From assembly GCA_018968815.1 (NCBI GenBank), contig JAGWZL010000014.1, positions 1-44,078 on the forward strand: a DNA stretch of 44,078 nucleotides. The letters are read 5' to 3'. This document shows positions 32,483 to 43,126 of this stretch, piece after piece. Every line of letters starts with the position of its first letter. The first letter of the stretch is position 1. The notes beneath the pieces are model-generated. The model was given only the letters and a program-made list of their open reading frames with translations. It ran no database searches and was not told the origin of the DNA. This DNA comes from Verrucomicrobiota bacterium. Lineage in GTDB: Bacteria; Chlamydiota; Chlamydiia; Chlamydiales; SM23-39. The translations under genes and the position numbers were made by a program.

Positions 32483-35083
32483 ATGTTATCTCAGGAAGTG
32501 CGGCGGGCCTTTTTGCACTATTTTAAAAAGCAGGGCCACACGATTGTTCCCTCTTCTTCGGTGGTGCCCCATGACGATCCGACCCTTCTCTTCATCAATG
32601 CGGGCATGAACCAGTTCAAGGACGTTTTCTTGGGCAAATCAAAAAGAGATTATACGAGGGCCGCAACGACCCAAAAGTGCATTCGCGTGGGGGGGAAACA
32701 CAACGACCTGGACAATGTGGGCCATACAACGCGCCACCTCACCTTTTTCGAAATGATTGGCAATTTTTCTTTTGGCGACTATTTCAAAAAAGAGGCGATT
32801 GGCTACGCCTGGGACGTGACGCAGCATGTTTTTGGCTTTGACCCAGACAAGGTGTGGGTCTCCGTTTTCCGCGATGACGATGAGGCGTTTGCCCTTTGGG
32901 AAAAGCATCTTCCGGCCAAACGGATCGTCCGTTTTGGGGAAAAGGAAAATTTTTGGGCGATGGGCGATACCGGTCCGTGCGGTCCATGCTCTGAGCTTTT
33001 GTTCGATCGAGGCGCTTCCTATGGAGATGCAAAAAGTCCTGTGGAGGATGCGACGGGCGAGCGGTATCTCGAATTTTGGAATTTGGTCTTCATGCAATTT
33101 ATGCGCGACGCCTCGGGTAAAATGGAGCCCCTTCCCAAGCAATCGATCGACACGGGAGCAGGCCTTGAGAGGGTTGTTTCCCTGCGCATGGGCGTCGATG
33201 ATGTCTTTAAAACCGATATTTTGCGCGGGCTCATCGCCCAAGTCGAAGAGGTGTCGGGGAAAAAATATAACGGCGAAGCGCCTTTCCACGTCATTGCCGA
33301 CCACATTCGGAGCCTTTCGTTTGCCATTGCCGACGGAGCGCAGCCGAGCAACACCGACCGGGGCTATGTGCTCAGAAAACTGCTCCGCAGAGCGGTGCGC
33401 TATGGGCGCATGCTCGGCTTACAAAAACCGTTTTTAGCGGGGGTCTTTCCGCGGCTTGTTTCGCTCATGGGAGAAGACTTCCCTGAATTGAAGAGCGCCG
33501 AGAGCCGCATCATAGAGATTTTGACGCTGGAAGAGGAATCTTTCCTCCGCACTCTCGCTCGCGGAGGGCAGCTCCTTTCTCAAGTGATCGACCGGTCCAA
33601 AGCGACCCAAAAGATCAGCGGCGACGACGCCTTTAAATTGAAAGACACCTACGGGTTCCCTCTCGAAGAGGTGATGCTGATCGCCAAAGACGAGGCCCTA
33701 ACCGTCGATCTGGCCCGTTATGCCGCGCTCGAAGAGGAGGCGAAGGACAAATCGCGTAAAGCGCATAAGCAGACCGCGCAAGAATTCGACTCCAATTTTT
33801 TCAATGACTTTGCCAGAACACAGGGGCCGTGCCGTTTTGAGGGCTATGAGCACACAGCTCTTGACGCCCATGTGGTGGGGATCGTGGTGGATGGGCGCTT
33901 TACCGATGCGATCAAAGAGGGCGAAGAGGGGCTTATCCTGCTCGATCGAACGCCTTTCTATGCCGAAATGGGCGGCCAGGTGGGCGACACAGGGACTCTT
34001 GGCAAATTTCAAGTCCTCGATTGCACCCATCCCTTTCCTGGCGTCATTGCCCACATCGGGAAAATGGGAGCCTCTGTGTTGCATAAAAACGACAAAGTGC
34101 GCGCCGAAGTGGATGAGGCGCGGCGCAAAGAGATCCAAAACAATCACACGGCGACGCACCTGCTTCACTGGGCTTTGCAAAAAGTGTTGGGCCCTCACAT
34201 TAAGCAGGCCGGCTCGCTCGTCGATGAAAAGCGGCTCCGCTTTGACTTCAGCCATCACAAGGCGGTGACTGCAGAAGAGCTGCGCACCATCGAAAATTGG
34301 GTGAACGTAAAAGTGCGAGAGGACAAGCCTGTACATGCGTATGAGATCTCCTACGAAGAGGCGCAAAAAAAGAGCGACATCAAGCAATTTTTTGGGGAGA
34401 AGTATGGCGACAAAGTGCGGGTAATCGACATCGATGAGTCGAAAGAGCTTTGCGGGGGCACCCATACGAAACGGACAGGCACCATCGGATTTTTTAAAAT
34501 CGCCAAAGAGAGCAGCATTGCGGCGGGTGTGCGCAGGATTGAGGCGGTCACTGGCAAATATGCGGAAATGCTCGTGCAGCAGCAAGAAGATCTGTTACAG
34601 CAGATCGGGCACACCCTCAAGTCGCCCTCTTCGGCCCTTTTGGAGAGGTTGCAAATGGTGCTCGATGAGAACAAACTGCTCACGCAAGAGTTGAAAACGT
34701 TTCGAAAGGGGCAACTCAAAGGGCTCATCGAATCGTGTCTCTTGCGCAAAGAGAAGGTGGGCAACATCTCTTTGATTGCCGCGGAGGTGGCGATTAGCGC
34801 GGAAGAGCTGACCGAATTTGCGAGCGATCTGATGCAGCAGCTTAAGTCGGGCGTGGTGGCGCTTGGCTCCAAAGTGGGCGAGCGGTGTCAGCTGCTCGTC
34901 GCGGTGAGCGCCGATCTGGTAGAGCGGCAAGTGAGCGCAGCGGGCCTGATCAAGGAGGCGGCGCCTCTGATTCAAGGGGGCGGCGGTGGAAAGCAGAATT
35001 TAGCGCAAGCGGGCGGCAAAGATCCGGCGGGGCTTCCTAAAGCGCTTGAGAAAATCCGTCATTTGTTAGCAAAGTCAAAGTGA
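32483..35083 (+). CDS. alaS: alanyl-tRNA synthetase
   Basis: An 866-residue class II synthetase charging tRNA-Ala. The catalytic part begins [31 protein letters not shown] and includes [13 protein letters not shown]; the editing domain has [11 protein letters not shown] and [11 protein letters not shown] zinc ligands. The C-terminal domain ends [13 protein letters not shown]. The AAGGAG ribosome binding site is strong. The stop overlaps the mfd GTG start (GTGA, 35080–35083). Confidence 0.97.
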   Translation: MLSQEVRRAFLHYFKKQGHTIVPSSSVVPHDDPTLLFINAGMNQFKDVFLGKSKRDYTRAATTQKCIRVGGKHNDLDNVGHTTRHLTFFEMIGNFSFGDYFKKEAIGYAWDVTQHVFGFDPDKVWVSVFRDDDEAFALWEKHLPAKRIVRFGEKENFWAMGDTGPCGPCSELLFDRGASYGDAKSPVEDATGERYLEFWNLVFMQFMRDASGKMEPLPKQSIDTGAGLERVVSLRMGVDDVFKTDILRGLIAQVEEVSGKKYNGEAPFHVIADHIRSLSFAIADGAQPSNTDRGYVLRKLLRRAVRYGRMLGLQKPFLAGVFPRLVSLMGEDFPELKSAESRIIEILTLEEESFLRTLARGGQLLSQVIDRSKATQKISGDDAFKLKDTYGFPLEEVMLIAKDEALTVDLARYAALEEEAKDKSRKAHKQTAQEFDSNFFNDFARTQGPCRFEGYEHTALDAHVVGIVVDGRFTDAIKEGEEGLILLDRTPFYAEMGGQVGDTGTLGKFQVLDCTHPFPGVIAHIGKMGASVLHKNDKVRAEVDEARRKEIQNNHTATHLLHWALQKVLGPHIKQAGSLVDEKRLRFDFSHHKAVTAEELRTIENWVNVKVREDKPVHAYEISYEEAQKKSDIKQFFGEKYGDKVRVIDIDESKELCGGTHTKRTGTIGFFKIAKESSIAAGVRRIEAVTGKYAEMLVQQQEDLLQQIGHTLKSPSSALLERLQMVLDENKLLTQELKTFRKGQLKGLIESCLLRKEKVGNISLIAAEVAISAEELTEFASDLMQQLKSGVVALGSKVGERCQLLVAVSADLVERQVSAAGLIKEAAPLIQGGGGGKQNLAQAGGKDPAGLPKALEKIRHLLAKSK

Positions 35084-38000
35084 ACATACCTGACGTATCG
35101 ATTTTGATTGAGGGGCTTTGGGACTCTCCAAAAGCCCTTCTCGCGAGCGAGGCCGTCAAAAAGCGGTCTGTGCTCCTTCTCACAGGGGGGATGCGCGAGG
35201 ATCGATTCTTCGATAATTTACAATATTTTTGTCCGGGCAAGGCGGTGGAGTTTCCTGCTTGGGAGACATTGCCTGGCGAAGAGATTCTTCCGAGTCCCGA
35301 CATCATTGGGAAGCGGTTTGAGGCGCTTGATGCGTTAATCCGGAGTCAAGAGCCGAAGATTGTTCTTTGTCCCCTCGCCTCTTTATTGCAAAAAGTGCTT
35401 CCCAAGGAGACCGTGGCGGGCCTGTTGCATCGGTGGAAGAGGGGCTCTGTAGTCCCTTTTGCTACGTTGCCGGAATTTCTGACGGAGCTTGGCTACAAGC
35501 GGGCCGCTGTCGTATCGGACAAGGGGGAATTTGCCATGCGCGGCGGCATTCTCGATCTGTTTCCCGTGGCATCGACCGATCCATTTCGGATTGAGTTTGT
35601 GGGGGATGAGATCGAGGAGATCCGCACCTTTGATCCGGTGGGGCAAAAATCGATTGGCAAAGGGGCCGAAGTGTTTCTCTGTCCGGCTGTGGAAATGCCG
35701 TTTTTGCAAAAGGCGAAGCGTCTTGTGAGCATAGCCGATTACTTAGGCGATTTTTCCATCTTTTGGGACGATTTGCTGGCGATTGAAGATACCTATGTCG
35801 GCTTGAAAGCGATGCCTGCGGCCAAATCGCTCTTTTTCTATTCGCTCTCCGATCTGCTCAACAAATGGACCGACCGGCAGCACATCTTTTGCACCGGTTT
35901 TCATCTGGAAGAGCGTTTTGAAATGTTCGGTCATTCTTTTCGTGCGCAGCAGTACAAACACCGTTTTTATCAAGTCGAGCATTGTTTCCATCCGGAAGAG
36001 TCGCCCGATCCCGATTTGCAGTTCCTCTTTCTCAATGCGAATGAGACCGAGGAAGAGGAGATGAAAAAGCAGCTCGCGTCCATTACACTTCCCAAAAACA
36101 CTCGTTGGGAGAAGGGGTATCTCACGTCTGGCTATTGCCTGGATGGTCTTGTCGTTGTGCCGAATGTGGAATTGACGCATCGTTCCCGCATTCGGCGGCA
36201 AAAGTGGCGGAGCACCACGCATACGCCGGAGGCCGAATTTCACGCTCTCTCGCCGGGAGATTTAGTGGTGCACTTTCATAGTGGCATTGGCAGATATTTG
36301 GGGATGGAGAAGCAGACCAACCATTTGGGCAAAGAGACCGAGTTTTTGACGTTGCAATACGCGGAAGGGAGCAAACTATTTGTTCCTCTTTCTCAAGCCT
36401 ATTTAGTTTCCCGTTACATTGGCGCGAAAGAGGCGCCCCCCTCGCTGAGCGAGCTGGGGAGCAAGCGGTGGCACAAGGTGCGTGCGGGGGCGCAAGCGCA
36501 AATTGTCGGCTATGCGAATGAACTTCTCCAGCTCTATGCGGAGCGGGCCGTTCACGGAGGGTTCCGGTATCCGCCAGATGGGGAACTCCTCGCCCAATTC
36601 GAGCGCGATTTTCCCTATGTAGAGACGCAAGATCAGGAGCTTGCGATCCAAGCCCTGAAGCAAGACATGATCGCGGATAAGCCGATGGACCGGCTGATTT
36701 GCGGCGATGTGGGATATGGCAAAACAGAGGTGGCGATGCGCGCTGCCTTCAAAGCGGTCGCAGATGGGAAAAAACAGGTGGCGGTTCTCGTTCCGACAAC
36801 GGTGCTGGCGCTGCAGCATTTTGAGACGTTTTCAGCGCGGATGAGCGGCTTTCCCATCAACATTGGCGTGATTTCCCGTTTTCACACACCGAAGGAGGTC
36901 AAACAAACGCTTGCGAAACTCCATGCGGGCGGGATCGATATTTTGGTGGGAACGCATCGCCTCTTGTCCAAAGATGTGCACTTTAAAGAATTGGGGCTCA
37001 TCATCATTGATGAAGAGCAGCGGTTTGGGGTGAAGGCGAAGGAGCATCTGAAAACCTTTAAGAAGGGGGTTGATTGTTTGACGCTTTCGGCGACGCCGAT
37101 TCCGCGGACGCTTTATATGTCGTTGGTCCATGCTCGGGACATGTCGGTGATCAGTACGCCGCCGCAGGATCGTTTGCCGATTAAGACGATTATTGCGGAG
37201 GCGGAGGACGAGGTGATTCAAAACGCGCTACTGCGGGAGCTGGCGCGAGGCGGGCAGGCGTTTTACATTCACAATCGGGTGGAATCGATCTATACGCGGG
37301 CGGACCACATTCGCAAGCTGGTGCCGACGGCCCGGATTGGGATTGTGCATGGCCAGATGGATGCCGATGCGGTGGATGAGATGTTTCACAAGTTCAAGCA
37401 AAATGAGATTGACCTGTTATTTGCGACAACGATCATTGAAAACGGGATTGACATTCCGAATGCGAACACGATTTTGATTGATCGGGCGGATACATATGGT
37501 CTGGCTGATCTCTATCAATTGCGTGGGCGAGTGGGGCGGTGGAACCGATCGGCTTACGCCTATTTTCTGATTCCGCGGCATACTCGGCTGCCGGAGCATG
37601 CGCGCAAGCGGCTCAATGCGCTTGTTGAGGCGAGCGGGTATGGGGGCGGGATGAAGATTGCGATGCGCGACCTCGAGATCCGTGGGGCGGGAGATATTTT
37701 GGGCGTTGCGCAATCGGGGCAGGTGTCGGCGGTTGGCTTTCATCTCTATTGCAAAATGCTCAAGCGGGCGATCGACGCCCTCAAAAAACAGGCGCCGATC
37801 TCTTTCAATGAGACGAAGATGGAATTCAACTACGATGCGAGGCTGCCCGAAGACTACATCAACGAAGTTTCTTTACGCATGGAGATTTACTATCGGTTTG
37901 GGGAGGCGGTCTCTCTGCAAGAGGTGGATGCGATCTATGCGGAATTACAGGATCGATTTGGGCCCTCGCCGCCGCCTGTGGATTGGCTCTATCATCTGAC

Positions 38001-38181
38001 GCGCATCCGCGTTCTCGCTACAGCGCGGCAATACACGCTGCTCAAATTTAGCAACCTGTCGCTTCTCACGGAACAGCAGCTGGGCAAAGAGCTGAAACAA
38101 AAAACGATTCTTCTGCCCAAAAAGGTCCAAACGCCCAAGGAGTTGGAAGCGTTCGTGATGGGACATATAGGAATTTCATAA
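35080..38181 (+). CDS. mfd: transcription-repair coupling factor
   Basis: A 1033-residue translocase that removes stalled RNA polymerase and recruits UvrA. A UvrB-like N-terminal region is followed by the RNA-polymerase-interacting domain ([23 protein letters not shown] in two halves). The RecG-like motor shows [40 protein letters not shown] and [16 protein letters not shown]. It starts at GTG 35080 overlapping the alaS stop. Somewhat shorter than E. coli Mfd (about 1150 residues), as expected for chlamydiae. Confidence 0.96.
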   Translation: MNIPDVSILIEGLWDSPKALLASEAVKKRSVLLLTGGMREDRFFDNLQYFCPGKAVEFPAWETLPGEEILPSPDIIGKRFEALDALIRSQEPKIVLCPLASLLQKVLPKETVAGLLHRWKRGSVVPFATLPEFLTELGYKRAAVVSDKGEFAMRGGILDLFPVASTDPFRIEFVGDEIEEIRTFDPVGQKSIGKGAEVFLCPAVEMPFLQKAKRLVSIADYLGDFSIFWDDLLAIEDTYVGLKAMPAAKSLFFYSLSDLLNKWTDRQHIFCTGFHLEERFEMFGHSFRAQQYKHRFYQVEHCFHPEESPDPDLQFLFLNANETEEEEMKKQLASITLPKNTRWEKGYLTSGYCLDGLVVVPNVELTHRSRIRRQKWRSTTHTPEAEFHALSPGDLVVHFHSGIGRYLGMEKQTNHLGKETEFLTLQYAEGSKLFVPLSQAYLVSRYIGAKEAPPSLSELGSKRWHKVRAGAQAQIVGYANELLQLYAERAVHGGFRYPPDGELLAQFERDFPYVETQDQELAIQALKQDMIADKPMDRLICGDVGYGKTEVAMRAAFKAVADGKKQVAVLVPTTVLALQHFETFSARMSGFPINIGVISRFHTPKEVKQTLAKLHAGGIDILVGTHRLLSKDVHFKELGLIIIDEEQRFGVKAKEHLKTFKKGVDCLTLSATPIPRTLYMSLVHARDMSVISTPPQDRLPIKTIIAEAEDEVIQNALLRELARGGQAFYIHNRVESIYTRADHIRKLVPTARIGIVHGQMDADAVDEMFHKFKQNEIDLLFATTIIENGIDIPNANTILIDRADTYGLADLYQLRGRVGRWNRSAYAYFLIPRHTRLPEHARKRLNALVEASGYGGGMKIAMRDLEIRGAGDILGVAQSGQVSAVGFHLYCKMLKRAIDALKKQAPISFNETKMEFNYDARLPEDYINEVSLRMEIYYRFGEAVSLQEVDAIYAELQDRFGPSPPPVDWLYHLTRIRVLATARQYTLLKFSNLSLLTEQQLGKELKQKTILLPKKVQTPKELEAFVMGHIGIS

Positions 38182-38190
38182 CAATCTAAT

Positions 38191-38236
38191 CATATCGGAA
38201 TATTCCATCATCGCCTTTTCCCTATCTCCCGATATG
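38191..38236. repeat. inverted repeat in the mfd downstream region
   Basis: CATATCGG (38191–38198) and CCGATATG (38229–38236) are perfect inverse copies around a 30-base loop, ten bases after the mfd stop. Without a T tract it is not a standard terminator. The rest of the 211-bp gap before the toxin-like gene is AT-rich; no strong promoter is evident. Confidence 0.4.
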
Positions 38237-38369
38237 ACCCCCGAAAAATAATCGACAATCTCTCAAAAGAACCGAAAAATCGATTGAAACTTGTTAATCG
38301 GATAGGTTCCTCTACTAAATAGCCATTAGGTTCATCTCAAGACGTTGCTTTTTCTTGCGCAAAAATTAA

Positions 38370-38387
38370 AGATTGTTTAAACAATCT
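38370..38387. promoter_or_regulatory. 18-bp perfect palindrome before the toxin-like gene
   Basis: AGATTGTTT-AAACAATCT is an uninterrupted 18-bp palindrome ending six bases before ATG 38393, where a ribosome binding site would be expected but is not seen. It could be an operator for a dimeric regulator or a hairpin that controls translation of the toxin-like gene. Confidence 0.5.
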
Positions 38388-38392
38388 GGTGC

Positions 38393-40096
38393 ATGTTTAA
38401 ACTCTGGTTCGCTCTCACTTTTTCATTTTTGCAACTCGCATCAACTTGTTATTCGTGCGGAGAGGAAATTAGAATTGGGCGTCCACACGATATCGCTCAA
38501 CACGCGCTTGTGGAAGCAAGAAAGTATGGTCTGTATCCCACTATTTATTTTTCTTTCGGAAATTGCTGTTACTTTTATTCTTCATATCGAGCAAAATTTC
38601 ATTATCTCATGGAATATGCACAAGAGGAGTTCGAAAGTTTTGATATATATGTCTCTCAAGACATCGAAGAAATCGGTCAACGCCTGGCGGAATGGAGAAC
38701 ATGTCAGTCAGAATATGCCGCGAAGCAAATCGCTTGTTATGAGCCCATACTCAACCGAAAATCAGCTGCCCTGAGAGAAAAGCAAGCATATTACCCCATC
38801 GTTCAAAATATTCTGTCCACCAGATTGAACGACATTGCGAGCGCTTGCGAACAGATCTATACTTTCTGCATGGAAAACCACGGTCACACGACAAGTGCCT
38901 GTTACGAAAGAGGCCTCATTTATTACGACCAGGGCAAATACTTAGAATCGGTCAATGACATTTCCAAAGTGATTGACAGGCAAGATGATGTGTTCAGTCA
39001 GCTCGATTATCTTCTCATCGCAGGTAAGTCCTATTCTAATGTGGGTTTATACAACGAAGCAATTGCGGCTCTCAACCAGTTACTTGCGCAAGATCCAAAG
39101 AACAAGGAGGCGCTCTTAGAGCGGGCAGTCGTATATTTTGAGACCGGAAATTTTGACCAATCCATTGAGGACTTTCTGTCTTCGGGCCTTCAGTCAAAAG
39201 CACTTGACTCATCGCGAATAGACTTTGCAACTGGGTTTTGGTCAGGCGCAACAGAAGGGTTTAAAGAATTTAGCACTGAATTTTTCCCAAGCTTGTTGAG
39301 CACTGCGCGGGGATTAGGTTCGGTGGCGCTTTGGATAGTCTCAGATCCCCTAGGATTTTCTGAAGAAATGTACAATGCATGCCACAATTTTATACAATTT
39401 TTATCACACCACCCTCTTCCAGAAATTGTGGAAGCAATGTCCCCACAACTAAAAGCACTCATCTACGACTCAGATTCTTTATCGCTAAAGCAAAAAGGGG
39501 ACCATCTTGGTTACCTAATCGCAAAGAATGGAGTTGAGCTTTGTGCCATTGCTGGAGCATCGAAAGTCTATGGCGAAATTCGCAAAGCCAATGCCGTACT
39601 GACCCTCGAAGCTTTGTCATCTCCGACCCAGAAAACCAAAGTGCTTGACAAGGCAGTGGCGTGGGGAGAAAAACATTCCGCAGAACTTAAAAAAATGAGG
39701 GAAAATGAGACCTACATTAAAACCTTAAGAGGCCAATATTTTTCGGAAGCAACAATTCGCAAAACGCTGCACGAAATGGGGGTTCAGACTTTTCCTCGCC
39801 CCAGAGGAATACCGAACAATTGGACGGCTACTTTTTCCGACAAAAACTTTGGAATGAAATACATTCACCCAACAAATACGCATACATATGTGCGCGTCAT
39901 GCCTGGAGATGCCAAAAGTCCCAATTCCTGGCAACACAAGCCATATGTACAAAGGGTCCATGAAGGCAATTATTTAGACAACTATGGGGAGATGTTCGAT
40001 TCATACGGAAAAAAATATACGAGACAAAGCAAAGAAGTACATATCCCCATTGAAGAATTTAACTTTACTACAATAATCAAAGAACAAAAATTATGA
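38393..40096 (+). CDS. secreted TPR protein with polymorphic-toxin-like C-terminus
   Basis: A 567-residue protein. Residues 1–21 are a Sec signal peptide (KLWFALTFSFLQLASTCYSC). About residues 168–263 form three tetratricopeptide repeats (ACYERGLIYYDQGKYLESVNDI and two more). A linker at about 280–440 (YLIAKNGVELCAIAG…YGEIRKANAVLTLEAL) looks like the pre-toxin region of polymorphic toxins. The last ~95 residues (GIPNNWTATF…GMKYIHPTNTHTYVRVMPGDAKSPNSW…HIPIEEF) resemble a small RNase-like toxin domain seen at the ends of many polymorphic toxins, recognised from memory of the G-x-KY-x-x-P…VRVMPG pattern. Base composition is visibly more AT-rich than mfd. It overlaps the next gene by 4 bases (ATGA), the arrangement expected for toxin and immunity genes. 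Confidence 0.68.
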   Translation: MFKLWFALTFSFLQLASTCYSCGEEIRIGRPHDIAQHALVEARKYGLYPTIYFSFGNCCYFYSSYRAKFHYLMEYAQEEFESFDIYVSQDIEEIGQRLAEWRTCQSEYAAKQIACYEPILNRKSAALREKQAYYPIVQNILSTRLNDIASACEQIYTFCMENHGHTTSACYERGLIYYDQGKYLESVNDISKVIDRQDDVFSQLDYLLIAGKSYSNVGLYNEAIAALNQLLAQDPKNKEALLERAVVYFETGNFDQSIEDFLSSGLQSKALDSSRIDFATGFWSGATEGFKEFSTEFFPSLLSTARGLGSVALWIVSDPLGFSEEMYNACHNFIQFLSHHPLPEIVEAMSPQLKALIYDSDSLSLKQKGDHLGYLIAKNGVELCAIAGASKVYGEIRKANAVLTLEALSSPTQKTKVLDKAVAWGEKHSAELKKMRENETYIKTLRGQYFSEATIRKTLHEMGVQTFPRPRGIPNNWTATFSDKNFGMKYIHPTNTHTYVRVMPGDAKSPNSWQHKPYVQRVHEGNYLDNYGEMFDSYGKKYTRQSKEVHIPIEEFNFTTIIKEQKL

Positions 40097-40830
40097 TCGC
40101 CAAGAACATGTGGATTGACAGAATTCTTTCCTGCATTAAGGAAGTAGCAAGTCGAGAATATCAGGAAAGGGCTTGGATAAAGCACGAAATGCACACACCC
40201 TGTTCACTAGAAGAGTTAATTTGTTCTTTTTTCGACGATTGCTTTATACGTGAATTTATCAACGAAAAAATGGACGAATTCAAACTTTCAACAACACAGA
40301 AATTATACTTAAGTGATTTTGTCTCTGCATTCGATCAATATACCGACAGGTCTGATATATATTGCTCTCGGTCTCCTCTTAAGATTGATGCATTGAAAGT
40401 CCTGTCTGACCCAGAATGGCGCAAAATTCAAAAAATGGCACAAAAAGTATTAGGTGCCTTTGAGGACATGAAATACGATCCTGCGAATAGAGAAGATTGG
40501 TTGAATTCGATTTTTTCTGGAATTTCTCACTATTCTGACGTAGAAGAACAGAAAAAAATGTGGGTGAACCGGAGTGAAACATTCTTTTACACCCCAAGAG
40601 ATTTGTATGATCGGTTATTTATGTATGCTGACTTCGACAGTTTTATGGATGGGTACGTAGAAGAGATTGGACTTACGGAACAGCAAGTTGAGGCCTTAAA
40701 GAAATTCTATGCGCAGATTCAGATAACTCCTTTCAAAACCGCAGAATATGAAGGCATACTGGATGACCCGCAATGGAAAAACCTGCAAACCATTGCCAGA
40801 GAAACTCTTGCAAAATTCCCTAAAGCATAA
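40093..40830 (+). CDS. putative immunity protein, internally duplicated
   Basis: A 245-residue acidic cytoplasmic protein without signal peptide. It consists of two similar halves: residues about 5–125 (WIDRILSCI … SLEELICSFFDDCFIREFI … LSDPEWRKIQKMAQKVLGAF) and about 134–243 (WLNSIFSGI … TPRDLYDRLFMYADFDSFM … LDDPQWKNLQTIARETLAKF). The unit resembles one-domain immunity-like proteins found beside polymorphic toxins. With the ATGA overlap to the toxin-like gene, immunity is the best reading; there is no direct evidence. The next gene converges with a 10-bp gap. Confidence 0.6.
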   Translation: MIAKNMWIDRILSCIKEVASREYQERAWIKHEMHTPCSLEELICSFFDDCFIREFINEKMDEFKLSTTQKLYLSDFVSAFDQYTDRSDIYCSRSPLKIDALKVLSDPEWRKIQKMAQKVLGAFEDMKYDPANREDWLNSIFSGISHYSDVEEQKKMWVNRSETFFYTPRDLYDRLFMYADFDSFMDGYVEEIGLTEQQVEALKKFYAQIQITPFKTAEYEGILDDPQWKNLQTIARETLAKFPKA

Positions 40831-40840
40831 ACGGTGTATA

Positions 40841-42481
40841 CTAGGCTTCGAAACTACTTTTATCCTTGACAGTACGACTCAGAAGTAACCTTAGGATTTT
40901 CGAAATTTCTTTGTTTTTGACCACCGCAATAAACAAAAGAAATGACACGGCAAACAAAAGAAACAGCACTCCAAATTCATAGAATTGCCCCGAAAATCCT
41001 CGCGTATATTGCCCAATGGACCCTAAAACAATCGGCACGGTTTGATCATTCAAGAAGAAATATCCGACCCATAACGTAATGCTGCCTGCAAAACTGGAGC
41101 CGATGAAGATGTGAATCATGGAATAGAAAAACGACTTCGATAGCGTCGCCTGCGTGGTCTTTTGCAGCTGGGAATACAATACCGCGGCATTCAGGCACGC
41201 TGCGAGGCTGGTAGACAGCGCAAGGCTTGCGGGGCCGCATCCGAAAACCCAGACCAAGATGCAGTTGCATAGAAAATTCGTCACCACAGACAGCAAGGAG
41301 GCCTTCAATGGGGTGTGGTAATCTTTTTTGGCATAGAAGGCGGGGGCCAATAACAAGGAGATGACCATCGGGATCAGTCCCACGCCATAGCCCCATAAGC
41401 ATAGAGTCGTCTGATACGTGGAGACATGGTCAAAGTGTCCCCTGCCAAAGATGAGATTCACGCAAGCTCCCCCAACGGTAAAAATGCCGATGGAGCAGGG
41501 AATCACGACGATCATGGCCGCTAATAGTGAGAATTCCAACAACGACTTATATTGCGAGACATTATCTGAATGAATCGCTCTTGAGAGCGGGGGCAAAAGC
41601 GCCGAAGAAATGGAAATGCCGATGAGCGCTAAAGGTAATTGTTGGATGTGGATCGCATAGTTCAGATAGGCAGGGCCCTCCAATGAGGCGACCCGAGCAA
41701 AGACCGTATCGACGGCCGTATTGATTTGCGCGGCTGTGACCCCAATCACGCTCATGGAGAGCGACGAGAGCATCCTGCGCATCTCTGGAGTAAACACCCG
41801 AAATTTCACAAGTTCCTTAATATTAACGGACTGCAATAATATCGCCAAAGTTTTCGGCATAGTGATGAGCCATTGAGAGAGAAAAGCGATCGTAATGCCT
41901 ACGGCAAGTCCAACGACAGCGACATCGGGAATCTGGTTTCTAAAGATCCAGACAGAAGCGATCCAAATGGCATTAAATGCGACTGGCGATATACCTGTTA
42001 AGAAGTAATTTTTTTCGCATTGCAATAAGCCGCTGCAGAGGCTAAACAAACAGATGAACAACACGCCGGGCAAAATAATTGCCGTGAGCTGAAGGACTTG
42101 GATGGTATCGGCGGTGCACTCCAAAAACCACACACATGAATAGATGACTAACTCGATCAAAGCGATCAGCAATACGAGAACCACAACAATGGAGGCGAAA
42201 GAGTCTCTGAAAAACGTGGCGGCTGTGTTTGGATTGTCTTTTCGGTAGGCTTCGAAATGAGGGATAAAGCTGTTTAACAGCGCGCCCTCTCCGAAGATTC
42301 TGCGCAACAAATTGGCGAGTCGCAATGCGACCAAGAATGCGGCGATCGCCGAACTGGTGCCGAAGACATACGCGATGGACATATCTCGAGCAAGACCGCT
42401 GACACGGCTGAGGGCAGTTCCGGAGAGAAAACTGAGCGCAGATTTTGTGATCGAGCGAGGATGATCAATGACATTTCCCAT
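40841..42481 (-). CDS. murJ: lipid II flippase MurJ (MviN)
   Basis: A 546-residue MOP-superfamily membrane protein with 13–14 hydrophobic helices. The N-terminus shows SGTALSRVSGLARDMSIAYVFG, with the R-x-x-G-x-x-RD signature, followed by NLLRRIFGEGALLNSFIPHF. It should flip lipid II across the inner membrane for peptidoglycan synthesis, which chlamydiae use at division. The start is set at ATG 42481, which has GGAGAG upstream; ATG 42496 adds five residues. The last transmembrane segments extend to about residue 530. Confidence 0.93.
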   Translation of the reverse strand: MGNVIDHPRSITKSALSFLSGTALSRVSGLARDMSIAYVFGTSSAIAAFLVALRLANLLRRIFGEGALLNSFIPHFEAYRKDNPNTAATFFRDSFASIVVVLVLLIALIELVIYSCVWFLECTADTIQVLQLTAIILPGVLFICLFSLCSGLLQCEKNYFLTGISPVAFNAIWIASVWIFRNQIPDVAVVGLAVGITIAFLSQWLITMPKTLAILLQSVNIKELVKFRVFTPEMRRMLSSLSMSVIGVTAAQINTAVDTVFARVASLEGPAYLNYAIHIQQLPLALIGISISSALLPPLSRAIHSDNVSQYKSLLEFSLLAAMIVVIPCSIGIFTVGGACVNLIFGRGHFDHVSTYQTTLCLWGYGVGLIPMVISLLLAPAFYAKKDYHTPLKASLLSVVTNFLCNCILVWVFGCGPASLALSTSLAACLNAAVLYSQLQKTTQATLSKSFFYSMIHIFIGSSFAGSITLWVGYFFLNDQTVPIVLGSIGQYTRGFSGQFYEFGVLFLLFAVSFLLFIAVVKNKEISKILRLLLSRTVKDKSSFEA

Positions 42482-42565
42482 TGTGTGTCTCTCCACAAGT
42501 CAAGGACTGTAGTGCAAAAATACGATATCTCACAAGACAATCTTTTGAACCTGAGTTTTAGGTTC

Positions 42566-43126
42566 TTATGACCAATCGCAAGGCATCTTCCTAAGCATCC
42601 AATAGTTGCGGCCGTAGTCGTAGCAGAGCTGCTCCCCTTTTTGAATATCTTGGAGGGCGAAGAAAATGCAATGATAGAAGCCGTCTAAAAAAGCGTAGTG
42701 GGGTTGTAAGTTGGGTTGGTAGCTGTGATTGATGAAGCGGGTGAAATTGCCATTGGTGGCATCGATGACGAAGCTGCGCCCCAGTCGATCGGGGATGGGG
42801 TATTCGTAGCAGTAGTTATTCAACGGGACGAAGTAAATGCGGGTATTTTCTCGAACGGTGCCGGTGTATTCGCCAATAAACTGTCCCTTTTTGATGTTCG
42901 TTTTGGCAAACACGCCGTGGCCCACCTCTTCATTGATGAAGCGGATATCGACCTTCGGTTCTACAGGCACTTCGATCTGTTGTTTGTATTTCTCTCCTAA
43001 CTCGACGGCCCTGTGAGGGATGTCTCCCCTCTTGAAAGCGGCAAGACCGCGCTGCAAAATATCGAGTCTTTCTTCTTCGTTTTGGAAGGTGATTTTAGTT
43101 TGAGGGGGTGGGGACTTCTTCGCCAT
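42566..43126 (-). CDS. SET-domain protein-lysine methyltransferase (NUE-like)
   Basis: A 186-residue SET protein. The domain shows GHGVFAKTNIKKGQFIGEYTG (SAM pocket, about residue 69 on), RFINHSYQPNLQP with the NHS motif and GEQLCYDYG with the catalytic-type tyrosine. SET proteins methylate lysines on proteins such as histones. C. trachomatis NUE, a secreted SET protein acting on host histones, is the likely orthologue. About 55 residues precede the domain; no signal is recognisable. The start may be ATG 43126, which overlaps the amn end by 32 bases, or ATG 43180. No post-SET cysteine cluster is seen, but CDW at the end could be a remnant. Confidence 0.82.
   Translation of the reverse strand: MAKKSPPPQTKITFQNEEERLDILQRGLAAFKRGDIPHRAVELGEKYKQQIEVPVEPKVDIRFINEEVGHGVFAKTNIKKGQFIGEYTGTVRENTRIYFVPLNNYCYEYPIPDRLGRSFVIDATNGNFTRFINHSYQPNLQPHYAFLDGFYHCIFFALQDIQKGEQLCYDYGRNYWMLRKMPCDWS

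Noticed and set aside
33698..34585. 295-codon frame antisense to alaS
   Set aside because: Overlaps the editing domain of alaS, including HTATH and CGGTH; no independent support.
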